Of a stretch of DNA of 64,000 nucleotides, positions 7,506 through 16,403 are shown in pieces; within the stretch, counting starts at the first letter, position 1; every line of letters begins with the position of its first letter. The position numbers and the translations under genes were made by a program. Origin of the DNA: G963662905 sp965230045 (lineage in GTDB: Bacteria > Bacteroidota > Bacteroidia > Bacteroidales > WRLA01); the NCBI GenBank assembly GCA_965230045.1, contig OZ245940.1, positions 4,526,001 to 4,590,000 of the forward strand, read 5' to 3'. The notes below the pieces were generated by a model, which did not search any database, was not told the origin of the DNA, and saw only the letters and a list, made by a program, of their open reading frames with translations.

Positions 7506-8423
7506 GTGAATGATATTGTTCTTTATTCCCTTCTCAGTCTGAGCCTTTTGGGAGCTGCTGCAGCTGTAATACTGTATTTTGTGGCACAAAAATTCAAGGT
7601 TATCGAAGACCCACGGATTGATGAAGTTGAAGAAGTATTGCCCAGCGCCAATTGTGGCGGATGTGGCTATGCCGGTTGTCGTGCCTTTGCCGAGGCCATT
7701 GTGAAATCAGGAACACTGGAAGGATTTAACTGTCCGGTAGGTGGTGCTGATGTTATGGCGCAGGTTGGAACGGTTATGGGCCTTGAAGCAGCAGCTTCTG
7801 AGCCCAAGGTTGCCGTTGTACGCTGTAACGGCAGCAGGCAAAACTCACCGGCCAAAGTAGAATTTGACGGGCCTCAAACCTGTGCTTTTGCCCACAGCCT
7901 TTATTCAGGCGAGGGTGGCTGCCCTCATGGATGCCTTGGTTCAGGTGATTGTGTTGCTGCATGTACCTTCGATGCCATTTTCATGAACGAAGAAACCGGG
8001 CTGCCCGAAGTTGTGGAAGATAAATGTGTGGCCTGTGGCGCTTGTGTTACTGCTTGTCCGCGCAATATCATCGAGCTGCGCAACAAAGGCAAAAAAGACC
8101 GCAGGGTTTTTGTGAGCTGCATGAACCAGGAAAAAGGCGCGCCGGCAAAGAAAAACTGTTCTGTGGCATGTATCGGTTGCGGCAAATGCGTTAAAGCCTG
8201 CCCCTTTGATGCCATCACGCTTGAAAACAACCTTGCTTATATTGATTTTGAAAAGTGTAAGCTTTGCCGCAAGTGTGTTGAAGAATGCCCCACAGGAGCA
8301 ATTCATGAAATTAATTTCCCGCCACGCAAGCCAAAACCTGCGCCGGCTCCAAAAGCAGAAACACCTGCTCCAGTGGAAGCCAAAGCAGAACCAAAGGATG
8401 TTGGCAAAAAGGAAGATAAATAA
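7506..8423 (+). CDS. rnfB: Ion-translocating oxidoreductase (Rnf) subunit B
   Basis: RnfB is the iron-sulfur subunit that accepts electrons from ferredoxin and passes them into the Rnf complex. An N-terminal membrane helix (residues 5-27) is followed by the four-Cys RnfB/4Fe-4S domain: C50, C53 and C58 in CGGCGYAGC, and C76. Further clusters follow: CPHGCLGSGDCVAAC, CVACGACVTACP, CIGCGKCVKACP and CKLCRKCVEECP. The last 40 residues are a Pro/Ala/Lys/Glu-rich tail. The start is a GTG, chosen because it alone gives the usual hydrophobic N-terminus. It is the first gene of the six-gene operon rnfBCDGEA, the order usual in Bacteroidota. Confidence 0.96.
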   Translation: MNDIVLYSLLSLSLLGAAAAVILYFVAQKFKVIEDPRIDEVEEVLPSANCGGCGYAGCRAFAEAIVKSGTLEGFNCPVGGADVMAQVGTVMGLEAAASEPKVAVVRCNGSRQNSPAKVEFDGPQTCAFAHSLYSGEGGCPHGCLGSGDCVAACTFDAIFMNEETGLPEVVEDKCVACGACVTACPRNIIELRNKGKKDRRVFVSCMNQEKGAPAKKNCSVACIGCGKCVKACPFDAITLENNLAYIDFEKCKLCRKCVEECPTGAIHEINFPPRKPKPAPAPKAETPAPVEAKAEPKDVGKKEDK

Positions 8424-8445
8424 CAGCATAAAAACTTTAAATTTA

Positions 8446-8461
8446 GGAGGATTATACCTTG
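8446..8461 (+). promoter_or_regulatory. Strong Shine-Dalgarno sequence and TTG start of rnfC
   Basis: AGGAGG at 8446-8451 sits 7 nt before a TTG start codon at 8459. Clear Shine-Dalgarno sites are rare in this window. The pattern AAAACTTTAAATTTAGGAGG is nearly repeated just inside the gene (AAAACTTTTAAATTAGGAGG, beginning at 8462). Confidence 0.65.
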
Positions 8462-9790
8462 AAAACTTTTAAATTAGGAGGTGTTCACCCTGCGGAAAAC
8501 AAATTGGCCGAAGCTGCTGTTATTGAGACGCTGCCAATCCCTGATACCGCTTATGTCCCCCTTGGACAAAACCTCGGTGCACCCTCGGTACCCATCGTGA
8601 AAAGAGGCGATATCGTTAAAACAGGTCAATTGCTGGCAAAAGGCGAAAGCTTTATTTCAGCAAATGTGCATGCACCGGTTTCGGGCAAAATCATGAAAAT
8701 TGATGCAATGCTCGATTCCAGCGGTTATAAACGCCAAACGATTGTCATTAAGACCGATGGCGATGAATGGATGCCCGAAATTGACCGTACCGACGAAATT
8801 AAAAAAGAAATTACCGCCACTAAAGACGAAATCGTAGCCCGGATGAAAGATTTCGGAATCGTTGGTTTGGGCGGCGCTACATTTCCTTCGCATGTAAAAC
8901 TGATGCTGCCCCCGGGCAAAAGAGCCGAATACCTTATTATTAATGGTGTGGAATGTGAGCCTTACCTTACTTCCGACCACCGGCTGATGCTCGAAAAAGG
9001 AGAAGAAATGCTGATTGGTATTTCCATCCTGATGAAAGGGCTTGATGTGAAGAAAGCGCTCATCGGCATCGAAAACAATAAACCCGATGCTATTGCACAC
9101 CTGCAAAAACTGGCACAGAATTTTAACGGGATTGAAGTGCACCCTTTAAAGGTGAAATACCCTCAAGGTGGTGAAAAACAGTTGATCAAAGCATTGGTCA
9201 ACCGTGAAGTGCCCTCCGGAAAGCTGCCACTTGAAGTAGGGTGCGTTGTGAATAATGTTGGAACCGCTTTTGCAGTATATGAAGCCGTTCAAAAAAACAA
9301 ACCTCTGATTGAACGCGTAGTTACCGTAACCGGAAAAGCGCTGTCGAAACCATCTAATTTTATGGTGCGCATCGGCACACCTGTTCAGCAACTCATCGAA
9401 GCTGCCGGTGGGCTTCCGGAAGATACCGGCAAGATCATCAATGGCGGACCGATGATGGGAAAAGCTGTGCTTTCGCCTGATGTACCTGTTGTAAAAGGCA
9501 CTAGCGGCATACTTCTGATGAAAGAGAAGGAAAGCAAGCGCGTACCCATGATGAACTGTATTCGCTGTGCCAAATGTACCCAGGTTTGCCCTATGGGGCT
9601 TGAACCTTATCTGCTGGGTATTTATGGCGAAAAACAAAAATACGAAGAGCTTGAAAAGGAAAAGGTCATGGACTGCATCGAATGTGGATCATGTCAGTTT
9701 ACTTGTCCTTCGGGTCGTCCGCTGCTGGACTACATCCGTTTAGGCAAGCAGGAAGTTGGTAAAATAATGAGAAATCGAAAGAATAATTGA
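8459..9790 (+). CDS. rnfC: Ion-translocating oxidoreductase (Rnf) subunit C
   Basis: RnfC is the peripheral NADH/FMN-binding subunit where the Rnf complex reduces NAD. The start KTFKLGGVHP is characteristic of the family. A glycine-rich FMN/NADH-binding part is seen around residues 130-160 (GIVGLGGATFPSHVK). A SLBB-like region is followed by two 4Fe-4S motifs near the C-terminus (CIRCAKCTQVCP and CIECGSCQFTCP). At 443 residues it is the compact form without the long C-terminal repeats of enterobacterial RnfC. Translation starts at TTG with an excellent ribosome site. It lies 35 bp after rnfB and 9 bp before rnfD. Confidence 0.96.
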   Translation: MKTFKLGGVHPAENKLAEAAVIETLPIPDTAYVPLGQNLGAPSVPIVKRGDIVKTGQLLAKGESFISANVHAPVSGKIMKIDAMLDSSGYKRQTIVIKTDGDEWMPEIDRTDEIKKEITATKDEIVARMKDFGIVGLGGATFPSHVKLMLPPGKRAEYLIINGVECEPYLTSDHRLMLEKGEEMLIGISILMKGLDVKKALIGIENNKPDAIAHLQKLAQNFNGIEVHPLKVKYPQGGEKQLIKALVNREVPSGKLPLEVGCVVNNVGTAFAVYEAVQKNKPLIERVVTVTGKALSKPSNFMVRIGTPVQQLIEAAGGLPEDTGKIINGGPMMGKAVLSPDVPVVKGTSGILLMKEKESKRVPMMNCIRCAKCTQVCPMGLEPYLLGIYGEKQKYEELEKEKVMDCIECGSCQFTCPSGRPLLDYIRLGKQEVGKIMRNRKNN

Positions 9791-9799
9791 TAAAGCCTT

Positions 9800-10801
9800 A
9801 TGAATTTACTTACAGTTTCCGGCTCACCGCACGTACATGGAGGTCTTTCCGTTAAGAAAGTCATGTATGGAGTAGTGATTGCTATGGTGCCGGCCATATT
9901 AACTTCTGTTTACTATTTTGGCCTGGATGCACTCAGGATATTAGTAGTTTCAGTGCTTGCATGTTATTTGTTCGAGTATCTGATACAGAAATATCTCATC
10001 AAAGGCCCCATTAGCATAAATGATGGATCAGCATTAGTTACAGGGATTTTGCTGGCATTTAATGTGCCTTCCAACCTGCCCTGCTGGATTTTGATTATTG
10101 GTGCAATGGTTTCTATTGGAATGGGTAAAATGTCTTTTGGGGGCTTGGGGAAAAACCCCTTTAACCCGGCATTGGTTGGTAGGGTTTTCCTACTGATTTC
10201 CTTTCCGGTGCAAATGACGAGCTGGCCTGTTCCCAAGCCACTATTTTCCAATGCAGTAACTGATGCGGTTACAGGCCCCACACCGCTTGGCATCGTGAAA
10301 GAAGGTTTGCGCAGCGGGCTTTCTGTCGATCAGGTGATGAGCCAGGTGCCTACCTACGCCCAGGAACTTATGGGCGATATGGGCGGATCGCTGGGAGAAG
10401 TTTCTGCTCTGGCACTGATTATCGGTGGTATTTATATGCTCATAAAAAGGATCATTACCTGGGAAATCCCGGCATCTTTCCTTTTAAGCGTTGTGCTCTT
10501 CACCGGAATCCTCTGGCTGATCGACCCAACGCAATATGTTAATCCGCTTTTCCATCTCGTTACAGGCGGCATCATGCTGGGTGTCTTTTTTATGGCAACC
10601 GATATGGTCAGCTCACCAATGTCGCGGGGAGGCCAGTTGATATTTGGTGCGGGCGTTGGTATTTTAACCATTGTGATCAGGATTTGGGGCGCATATCCCG
10701 AAGGAGTTTCATTCGCCATCCTGATTATGAATGCCTTTGTACCGCTGATCAACAGGAGTATGAAGCCAAAACGTTTTGGTGAAACAATAAAAGCAGCTTA
10801 A
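9800..10801 (+). CDS. rnfD: Ion-translocating oxidoreductase (Rnf) subunit D
   Basis: An integral membrane subunit of 333 residues with about nine or ten helices, homologous to NqrB. The N-terminus SGSPHVHGGLSVKKVMYGVV is typical. The covalent FMN attachment motif is near residues 150-160 in the segment DAVTGPTPLG; canonical copies read SGAT/TGAT, so the residue before the Thr is Pro rather than Ala. The Thr that would carry FMN is kept. GKNPFNPALVGRVF and a PEGVSFAILIMNAF segment near the end are further family hallmarks. It acts with RnfG and RnfE/A to drive ion transport. Confidence 0.96.
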   Translation: MNLLTVSGSPHVHGGLSVKKVMYGVVIAMVPAILTSVYYFGLDALRILVVSVLACYLFEYLIQKYLIKGPISINDGSALVTGILLAFNVPSNLPCWILIIGAMVSIGMGKMSFGGLGKNPFNPALVGRVFLLISFPVQMTSWPVPKPLFSNAVTDAVTGPTPLGIVKEGLRSGLSVDQVMSQVPTYAQELMGDMGGSLGEVSALALIIGGIYMLIKRIITWEIPASFLLSVVLFTGILWLIDPTQYVNPLFHLVTGGIMLGVFFMATDMVSSPMSRGGQLIFGAGVGILTIVIRIWGAYPEGVSFAILIMNAFVPLINRSMKPKRFGETIKAA

Positions 10802-10829
10802 TTTATTAAGAAATTGAAAATCAATTGTT

Positions 10830-11405
10830 ATGGCTAAAAAAGAATCATCATTTATAAATATGCTGCTTACCCTTGTGGTAGTAACTGCTGTGGCTGCACT
10901 TGCACTGGGCGGTGTGTATAACCTCACTGCCGAGCCCATTGCACAGGCCAAAGCGGAAAAGCAGAAAAAGGCCATCGAAAATGTTTTGCCTCCTTTCGAT
11001 CGCTTAGAAGTGAAAAAAGTTGCCTCTCCAGATGGGGACAGCCTGCAATTTAATATTGCTTATAAAGGGCCGGAACCTGTTGGTGTTGCTGTCAATACTT
11101 ATACCAACGAAGGTTTCAGCGGAAATATCAAATTAATGGTGGGATTGCTGCCCGATGGCAGCATCAATAATATTTCTGTTCTGGAACATAAGGAAACTCC
11201 GGGCCTTGGCGATAAAATGCAAAAGAGTAAATCTACCTGGAGTGACCAGTTCAATGGGAAAAATCCGGCAAATTATAAACTAAAGGTGACCAAAGATGGC
11301 GGCGATGTTGATGCAATTACGGCAGCAACCATCAGTTCACGTGCCTATTGTGATGCTGTGCAGCGCGCTTACGATACCTTTAAAAGTAATGGAGGAATCA
11401 AATAA
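10830..11405 (+). CDS. rnfG: Ion-translocating oxidoreductase (Rnf) subunit G
   Basis: A 191-residue protein with one N-terminal membrane helix (residues 9-31) and an exported FMN-binding domain. The attachment segment DAITAATISS (161-170) positions Thr167 as the residue that would carry FMN by phosphoester bond; the usual Gly of the TGAT motif is Ala. The motif HKETPGLGDKM (120-130) is the conserved active-site loop. Its stop codon TAA overlaps the ATG of rnfE by one base, indicating translational coupling. It receives electrons from RnfD. Confidence 0.95.
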   Translation: MAKKESSFINMLLTLVVVTAVAALALGGVYNLTAEPIAQAKAEKQKKAIENVLPPFDRLEVKKVASPDGDSLQFNIAYKGPEPVGVAVNTYTNEGFSGNIKLMVGLLPDGSINNISVLEHKETPGLGDKMQKSKSTWSDQFNGKNPANYKLKVTKDGGDVDAITAATISSRAYCDAVQRAYDTFKSNGGIK

Positions 11406-11986
11406 TGAATCAAATACAGAATTTTTCCAAGGGGATTATTAAGGAAAACCCGGTTTTTGTTTTACTGTTGGGACTTTGCCCTACATTGGGTGTTACTACC
11501 TCAGCAATCAACGGTTTGGGAATGGGACTTGCCACTACATTTGTATTGGTTATGTCCAATCTTGTTGTTTCATTGGTAAAAAATGTCATTCCCGACAAAG
11601 TACGTATCCCTTCCTTCATCGTAATTATTGCATCATTCGTAACCATTGTTGAGCTGGTGATGCAGGGGTTCATCCCCGCATTGTTCGATCAATTGGGACT
11701 TTTCATTCCTTTGATTGTGGTAAACTGTGTGGTACTCGGACGTGCCGAGGCTTTTGCATCCAAAAACGGCCTTCTTTCGTCCATTATTGATGGCTTGGGA
11801 ATGGGTCTTGGATTTGCATTCGCACTTACGATCCTCGGTGCGGTACGTGAACTGCTCGGAAGTGGAGCCATTTTTGGCATGAAACTTATCGATGGCGATG
11901 GAATGCTGGTATTTGTGCTTGCCCCCGGAGCATTTATTGCATTGGGATATCTCATTGCCCTGATGCGAAAAATCACCAAAGCTTAA
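11405..11986 (+). CDS. rnfE: Ion-translocating oxidoreductase (Rnf) subunit E
   Basis: A hydrophobic 193-residue subunit with six predicted helices, paralogous to RnfA and homologous to NqrD. Recognisable segments are ENPVFVLLLGLCPTLGVTTS near the start, VVNCVVLGRAEAFASKNG in the middle and GAVRELLGSGAIFGM toward the end. The conserved Cys residues in LGLCPTLG and VNCVVLGR are the ones thought to bind a shared Fe-S centre with RnfA in the membrane. The start codon overlaps the rnfG stop. Confidence 0.96.
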   Translation: MNQIQNFSKGIIKENPVFVLLLGLCPTLGVTTSAINGLGMGLATTFVLVMSNLVVSLVKNVIPDKVRIPSFIVIIASFVTIVELVMQGFIPALFDQLGLFIPLIVVNCVVLGRAEAFASKNGLLSSIIDGLGMGLGFAFALTILGAVRELLGSGAIFGMKLIDGDGMLVFVLAPGAFIALGYLIALMRKITKA

Positions 11987-12011
11987 TGTTGAACTGATAA
12001 AAATTTAAAGC

Positions 12012-12584
12012 ATGGAATATATTCTTATTATCATCGCGGCCATTTTTGTGAACAATATCGTTCTTGCCCAATTCCTCGGGATTTGTCCCTTTGTTGGCGT
12101 ATCGGGCAAAGTATCAACATCAGTTGGAATGAGCGGTGCTGTACTTTTTGTAATGACCCTGGCAACCATAGTAACCTGGTTGATCCAAAATTATATCCTT
12201 ATTCCTTTTGGAATCGGTTTCCTGCAAACCATCAGCTTTATCCTTGTGATTGCTTCGCTGGTGCAAATGGTGGAGATCATCCTCAAAAAAGTAAGCCCGC
12301 CGCTATATCAGGCGCTTGGTGTTTTTCTGCCTTTGATTACTACCAACTGTGCTGTTTTGGGTGTGGCCATCCTTACAATCCAGAAAGAATTTAACCTCAT
12401 GGAAGGAGTGGTTTTTGCCATTGCCAATGCAATTGGTTTTGCACTCGCTATGGTAATTTTTGCCGGTATCCGTGAGCATCTCGACCTGATGGATGTTCCC
12501 AAAGGAATGCGCGGAGTGCCTGTAGCACTTATTACTGCAGGTATCTTGGCACTGGCATTTATGGGATTTGCCGGACTCGTATAA
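12012..12584 (+). CDS. rnfA: Ion-translocating oxidoreductase (Rnf) subunit A
   Basis: A hydrophobic 190-residue subunit with six helices, paralogous to RnfE and homologous to NqrE. FVNNIVLAQFLGICPFVGVS and the TTNCAVLGVAI segment carry the conserved Cys residues facing those of RnfE. It is the last gene of rnfBCDGEA, 25 bp after rnfE. A strong terminator follows within 20 bp. Confidence 0.96.
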   Translation: MEYILIIIAAIFVNNIVLAQFLGICPFVGVSGKVSTSVGMSGAVLFVMTLATIVTWLIQNYILIPFGIGFLQTISFILVIASLVQMVEIILKKVSPPLYQALGVFLPLITTNCAVLGVAILTIQKEFNLMEGVVFAIANAIGFALAMVIFAGIREHLDLMDVPKGMRGVPVALITAGILALAFMGFAGLV

Positions 12585-12602
12585 GAATCTAAAAAATTGT
12601 GG

Positions 12603-12656
12603 AGCTGACTATAACAGAACCCTTTTTAGGGCTGTTATGGCCAGCTTTTGTTTTTA
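12603..12656 (+). terminator. Terminator of the rnf operon
   Basis: A long bulged hairpin. AGCTG (12603-12607) pairs with CAGCT (12642-12646), ATAACAG (12611-12617) with CTGTTAT (12632-12638), and CCC with GGG at the top. It is followed by a T-rich tract. Confidence 0.75.
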
Positions 12657-12709
12657 TGGTCGGACATATTTTGTAATTTTACTGCTGATAATCCTAAAAG
12701 ATCATCCCA

Positions 12710-13384
12710 ATGAACGAAATTCATGAAATGCTGCTATTTGGCGGAACTGTTTTTATGGGCTTTTTTGCCATTATGAACCCTTTTGCCAATACGCCCATTT
12801 TCCTGGGCCTTACATCGGAAATTGATGACCGCAAACTGGTCGTTAAAATTGCTTTTCACAGTGTGCTTTATGCCTTTATCATCGTTGGAGCCTTTACGGT
12901 ACTGGGACATTATATTTATCAGATGTTTGGTATTACCCTCTCTGCTTTTAAAATTGGAGGTGGTTTATTGCTTTTTAGTGTTGGATCAAACCTGCTTCAG
13001 GGAAAAGAATCACAAGTGCATCATCCTACACCAGAACATCGTAAAACTTTAAAAGAGAAATTAGCAGAGAACAACAATTATCTGAAAATGGCCATTTCTC
13101 CACTTGCTATTCCAATATTAGGAGGTCCGGGAACTATTTCTACTGCTATGAATTTTGTGGGTTACAATGTAAGTCTTGATCCATGGGAGAAAATGATCGT
13201 TGTATTGGTGATTTTTGCCTTAAGCTGCACTGTTACCTTTTTGATGTTTGTCTCTGGTAAGAAGCTTGTAGCATATCTCGGGCATAGTATTATAGGTGTC
13301 ATTACACGAATTATGGGATTAATTTTGGTGATTATCAGTGTTCAGATGATTATTGGAGGTATTAAGCTGGCATTTAATCTTTAA
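12710..13384 (+). CDS. MarC family integral membrane protein
   Basis: A 224-residue protein with six predicted helices of the MarC/NAAT family. The signature FAIMNPFANTPIFLGL is at residues 19-34, and its second half-repeat ISPLAIPILGGPGTISTAMN is in the middle. The family was once linked to multiple antibiotic resistance, but that link is not supported; some archaeal members are reported as amino acid transporters. The role here is unknown. It lies after the rnf terminator. A gene for an FtsE-like ATPase begins 3 bp after its stop, so the two are probably one transcript. Confidence 0.9.
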   Translation: MNEIHEMLLFGGTVFMGFFAIMNPFANTPIFLGLTSEIDDRKLVVKIAFHSVLYAFIIVGAFTVLGHYIYQMFGITLSAFKIGGGLLLFSVGSNLLQGKESQVHHPTPEHRKTLKEKLAENNNYLKMAISPLAIPILGGPGTISTAMNFVGYNVSLDPWEKMIVVLVIFALSCTVTFLMFVSGKKLVAYLGHSIIGVITRIMGLILVIISVQMIIGGIKLAFNL

Positions 13385-13387
13385 ATT

Positions 13388-14092
13388 ATGGCATTGGATA
13401 TTGTAATTGATCTTAAGGATCTGTCTGTATATCAAAAAGATGTGCTCATACTATCAAAAGTAGGCTTTGAAATTGAGCGCGGTGAGTTTGTATATCTTAT
13501 TGGGAAAACCGGCAGTGGAAAAAGCAGTTTGCTGAAAACACTTTATGCGGAATTGGATTGCCGAAAAGGCGCTGCTCAGGTGGCCGGACATGATCTGGCC
13601 GCCCTAAAGAAAAAAGAAGTGCCTTTCCTGCGCAGGAAAATTGGTGTCATTTTTCAGGATTTCCAACTCCTCCCCGACCGCTCAGTGAATGATAATCTGA
13701 GTTTTGTGCTTAAGGCCACAGGCTGGCGCGATAAAACCAAAATGCGCGAACGCTGTCAGGATGTGCTGCAAAAAGTTGGCTTGGGAACAAAAGGTTTCAA
13801 GATGCCGCATCAACTCTCAGGCGGTGAACAGCAAAGGGTTGGGATTGCCCGTGCATTGCTCAATGATCCTGAAATCATCATCGCGGATGAGCCTACCGGA
13901 AACCTCGATCCAGAAACTTCAGATGGCATTATGCAGCTCCTGATGGGGATTGCCCGAAATGGTCGTGCCGTATTAATGGCAACACATAATTATAATCTGA
14001 TCCAGAAATATCCTTCAAGGATACTGCGCTGCGAAAATGGCCGTGTTCTTGAAAATGAAGAAACAGCCGAATCCTTAGCTATTGAAGATTAA
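13388..14092 (+). CDS. ftsE: FtsE-like ABC transporter ATPase
   Basis: A 234-residue ATPase with Walker A GKTGSGKSS (39-47), Q-loop Gln90, signature LSGGEQQR (143-150), Walker B IIIADEPT (163-170) and the switch His200. Sequence and size fit FtsE, which with the membrane protein FtsX acts at the division site and controls peptidoglycan hydrolases. In Bacteroidota ftsE is often separated from ftsX, and no ftsX is present here. A LolD-like exporter ATPase is the alternative, since the families are close. Its last 18 bp overlap the convergent glycosyltransferase gene. Confidence 0.8.
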   Translation: MALDIVIDLKDLSVYQKDVLILSKVGFEIERGEFVYLIGKTGSGKSSLLKTLYAELDCRKGAAQVAGHDLAALKKKEVPFLRRKIGVIFQDFQLLPDRSVNDNLSFVLKATGWRDKTKMRERCQDVLQKVGLGTKGFKMPHQLSGGEQQRVGIARALLNDPEIIIADEPTGNLDPETSDGIMQLLMGIARNGRAVLMATHNYNLIQKYPSRILRCENGRVLENEETAESLAIED

Positions 14093-15205
14093 ATCAATCA
14101 ATCTGTTGATTTTCAATTTATTGTCGTAATTCTCTTGCAGGATGAGCTTTCTTGATTCAATTTCATGAAGGCTAAAATCTTTTTCAAAACATTCATCAAT
14201 CGCTTTTCGGATTTCCTTTGCGCCACTGGCAATAATGCAGGCATCGCGCAAACCGGTGCCTTGCGTCATTTCATTATTGGCTATGCAAAACCGCCCCTGA
14301 TATAGTGTGTTGAGCAACTTAAGCTTAAGACCCGTGGCCTGGAAAGTGATCAGGATGTGGATGTGGGCATTCTGCATCAGTTCCTGCATTTCGGCATTGG
14401 GAACATTGGCTTTAAGGCTTACATTTTCGTGTTTATCACAAAGATTTTTAAGCGATGCGGGCGGGTTCAAACCGGCAATGACCAGCTTATGCCGACAGTG
14501 GGGCATGACATTTTTGATGAGATATTCAGCTGCAAGACGGTTTTCCGCCACTGATAAATTGCCATGATAAAGCATATAATCCGATGAACCTTCAAGGGAA
14601 ATCACTTCGTCATTTTCATGGAAGCTGGGTAAATAACACACTTCCTGCTTCGGGAAGTGTTTTTGCAAATATTCGGTATCACTCTGCGAAACAGCCAGCA
14701 TCAGGTCCGCTTTGCGCAATGTTTTTTGAAAAAGGCGCAGCTTTAGTGCCTCCTGAGCAAAAAACAGGAATTTGAGCGGATTGCGTTCGGCTTTGGCCAG
14801 ATGACCGTAATAATGATGCTCGATATTGCTTTCACGATAAATGATTTTGCGATGAGCAAAGCGCGCATCATTTAAAATAGCGCAGGTGTGCAAGCCTTCG
14901 CAAAGTATGGGATAATCATCTTCCAACAACCTGTTATTGAGCTCTTCAGAGGAGCGGCTTTTGATAATAAAAGGGCTTAAGGACAAAAAATTACGTGCCG
15001 ACATATCGCGCTGATAATAATGCACTTCGGCGCATAATTCCTTCAACTCCTTCGATCTTTCCCTTCCATATTCAAAACAGTGCAGTATGACTTTGACACC
15101 TGCTTTATGCAGCATCCTCAGTTTGTGATACACATCGATTACACCGCCGTAATTTGGTGGGCTGGGGATATCGAAAGAGATGATATGGAGGTGTTTGTCT
15201 GTCAT
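14075..15205 (-). CDS. Glycosyltransferase (GT-B fold, group 1-like)
   Basis: A 376-residue GT-B glycosyltransferase with an N-terminal acceptor domain opening HIISFDIPSPPNYGGVIDVY, which includes the Gly-Gly loop typical of GT4-type enzymes. The C-terminal nucleotide-sugar domain has YMLYHGNLSVAENRLAAEYL and a final LLNTLYQGRFCIANNEM segment. The sugar specificity cannot be told. It is the last gene of a six-gene minus-strand polysaccharide operon, overlapping the upstream transferase by 4 bp (ATGA). It also converges on and overlaps the ftsE-like gene by 18 bp, so no terminator fits between them. Confidence 0.85.
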   Translation of the reverse strand: MTDKHLHIISFDIPSPPNYGGVIDVYHKLRMLHKAGVKVILHCFEYGRERSKELKELCAEVHYYQRDMSARNFLSLSPFIIKSRSSEELNNRLLEDDYPILCEGLHTCAILNDARFAHRKIIYRESNIEHHYYGHLAKAERNPLKFLFFAQEALKLRLFQKTLRKADLMLAVSQSDTEYLQKHFPKQEVCYLPSFHENDEVISLEGSSDYMLYHGNLSVAENRLAAEYLIKNVMPHCRHKLVIAGLNPPASLKNLCDKHENVSLKANVPNAEMQELMQNAHIHILITFQATGLKLKLLNTLYQGRFCIANNEMTQGTGLRDACIIASGAKEIRKAIDECFEKDFSLHEIESRKLILQENYDNKLKINRLIDLIFNS

Positions 15206-16317
15206 TTCAAGTTTAGGTAAACCTTATCTAATTGTTTTTCTTCATTTTCCCAACTGAGTTCTTTGGCGGCAATAAAACAATTTTTTCGCAGCCTGCTCAA
15301 TTCTTCAGGATTTCCGAGCATCGCATTGATGCGTCCGGCTATATGTTTTGGGTCATGATGATCTATGAAATCCCCGCATTCGTATTTTGTGACCACTTTG
15401 CTGATTTCGGGCAGCCGGCTCACCAAAACCGGAACGCCGGCATGCATATAGTCAAAAAGTTTGTTGGGAAGGCTATAGCGGTAATTGGGGTTCGTGTCTT
15501 TATCGAGCGAAAAAGCCAAATCAGCCTGGCAGGTATAATCAAACAGCTTTTGGGGCAACTGCCTGGGAATAAAGCGTATTTTTTCTTCAAGCTGATTTTT
15601 TTTGCACATTTGCTTGAGCTGCGGCAGTACATCGCCATTTCCAATAATCAGCAATAGGGCACTTTCCACATACTGCATCGAAAGCAGGAGCTCTTCCGCA
15701 CCTCTTTGAATGTTGATACCGGCCCCCTGAAGAAGCAGGATGTGTTTGTCTTCCGGTAAACCCAGGGTTTTTCTGCCGGCTTCGGGATTTCGATGGCGCA
15801 CAGGTGGAATATTGCGCACTACCAAGGGGCGGTTTCCATAGCTTTTTTCAAAAAGATCTGCAATAGAATCATTTACCGTAAAAACATACGGCAATTTCGG
15901 GAAAATCCATTTTTCAATACCTCGCCAAACCGATTGCACAAACTTACGGTTGATCACTTCCGGAGTTTCCGTGAAATACTCATGGCTGTCGTAAACAATG
16001 GCTTTTCTCCTGAGCTTTGACACAAGATAATTGGGCATCAATGTGTCCAAATCGTTTGACAAAAGGATGTCGCATTTGGAAAACAGTAATAAAAAAAATA
16101 GGCGGATATTATATTCTGCATAAAAGAACGGCCCTTTGGTAAAAAACAGCTTCATGCGTTTGCTGGCGTAAGGACGTTCATCCATAGGAAGGCTCGCAGG
16201 CAGTACGCGCCCCACAAGCAGCACATCAAAACCATTCTTGTGCAGATAAGTACAGACTTTAGAAACACGTTGATCTGTTACCAGATCATTAATCACAGAA
16301 ACAATAATTCTTTTCAA
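15202..16317 (-). CDS. Glycosyltransferase family 4-like
   Basis: A 371-residue GT-B enzyme. The N-terminal half has VINDLVTDQRVSKVCTYLHK, followed by LLSNDLDTLMPNYLVSK and VYDSHEYFTETPEV, common in Bacteroidota GT4 enzymes. The donor domain contains ILLLQGAGINIQRGAEELL and the late motif LPNKLFDYMHAGVPVLVSRL, in which the Glu of the usual EX7E is not obvious. It probably adds a sugar to a lipid-linked repeat unit. It overlaps the next gene by 4 bp and lies 86 bp downstream of the flippase gene. Confidence 0.88.
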   Translation of the reverse strand: MKRIIVSVINDLVTDQRVSKVCTYLHKNGFDVLLVGRVLPASLPMDERPYASKRMKLFFTKGPFFYAEYNIRLFFLLLFSKCDILLSNDLDTLMPNYLVSKLRRKAIVYDSHEYFTETPEVINRKFVQSVWRGIEKWIFPKLPYVFTVNDSIADLFEKSYGNRPLVVRNIPPVRHRNPEAGRKTLGLPEDKHILLLQGAGINIQRGAEELLLSMQYVESALLLIIGNGDVLPQLKQMCKKNQLEEKIRFIPRQLPQKLFDYTCQADLAFSLDKDTNPNYRYSLPNKLFDYMHAGVPVLVSRLPEISKVVTKYECGDFIDHHDPKHIAGRINAMLGNPEELSRLRKNCFIAAKELSWENEEKQLDKVYLNLK

Positions 16318-16403
16318 AGCAAGCTTTTTGCGAAATTACAAAATAGATGAACGCATTAACCGCTCAGGTTATTGGCACATCCTGACAAGAGAGCAAAATT
16401 GCA

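Noticed and set aside
8657..9142. A 161-residue frame antisense to rnfC, and similar long antisense frames in rnfB, alaS and the Tricorn gene.
   Set aside because: They lie fully inside well-supported genes on the other strand and their translations (His/Phe/Asn-rich) look like codon shadows.
12710..13384. MarC as a multidrug resistance determinant.
   Set aside because: The family name is historical; no evidence in sequence or context supports drug transport.
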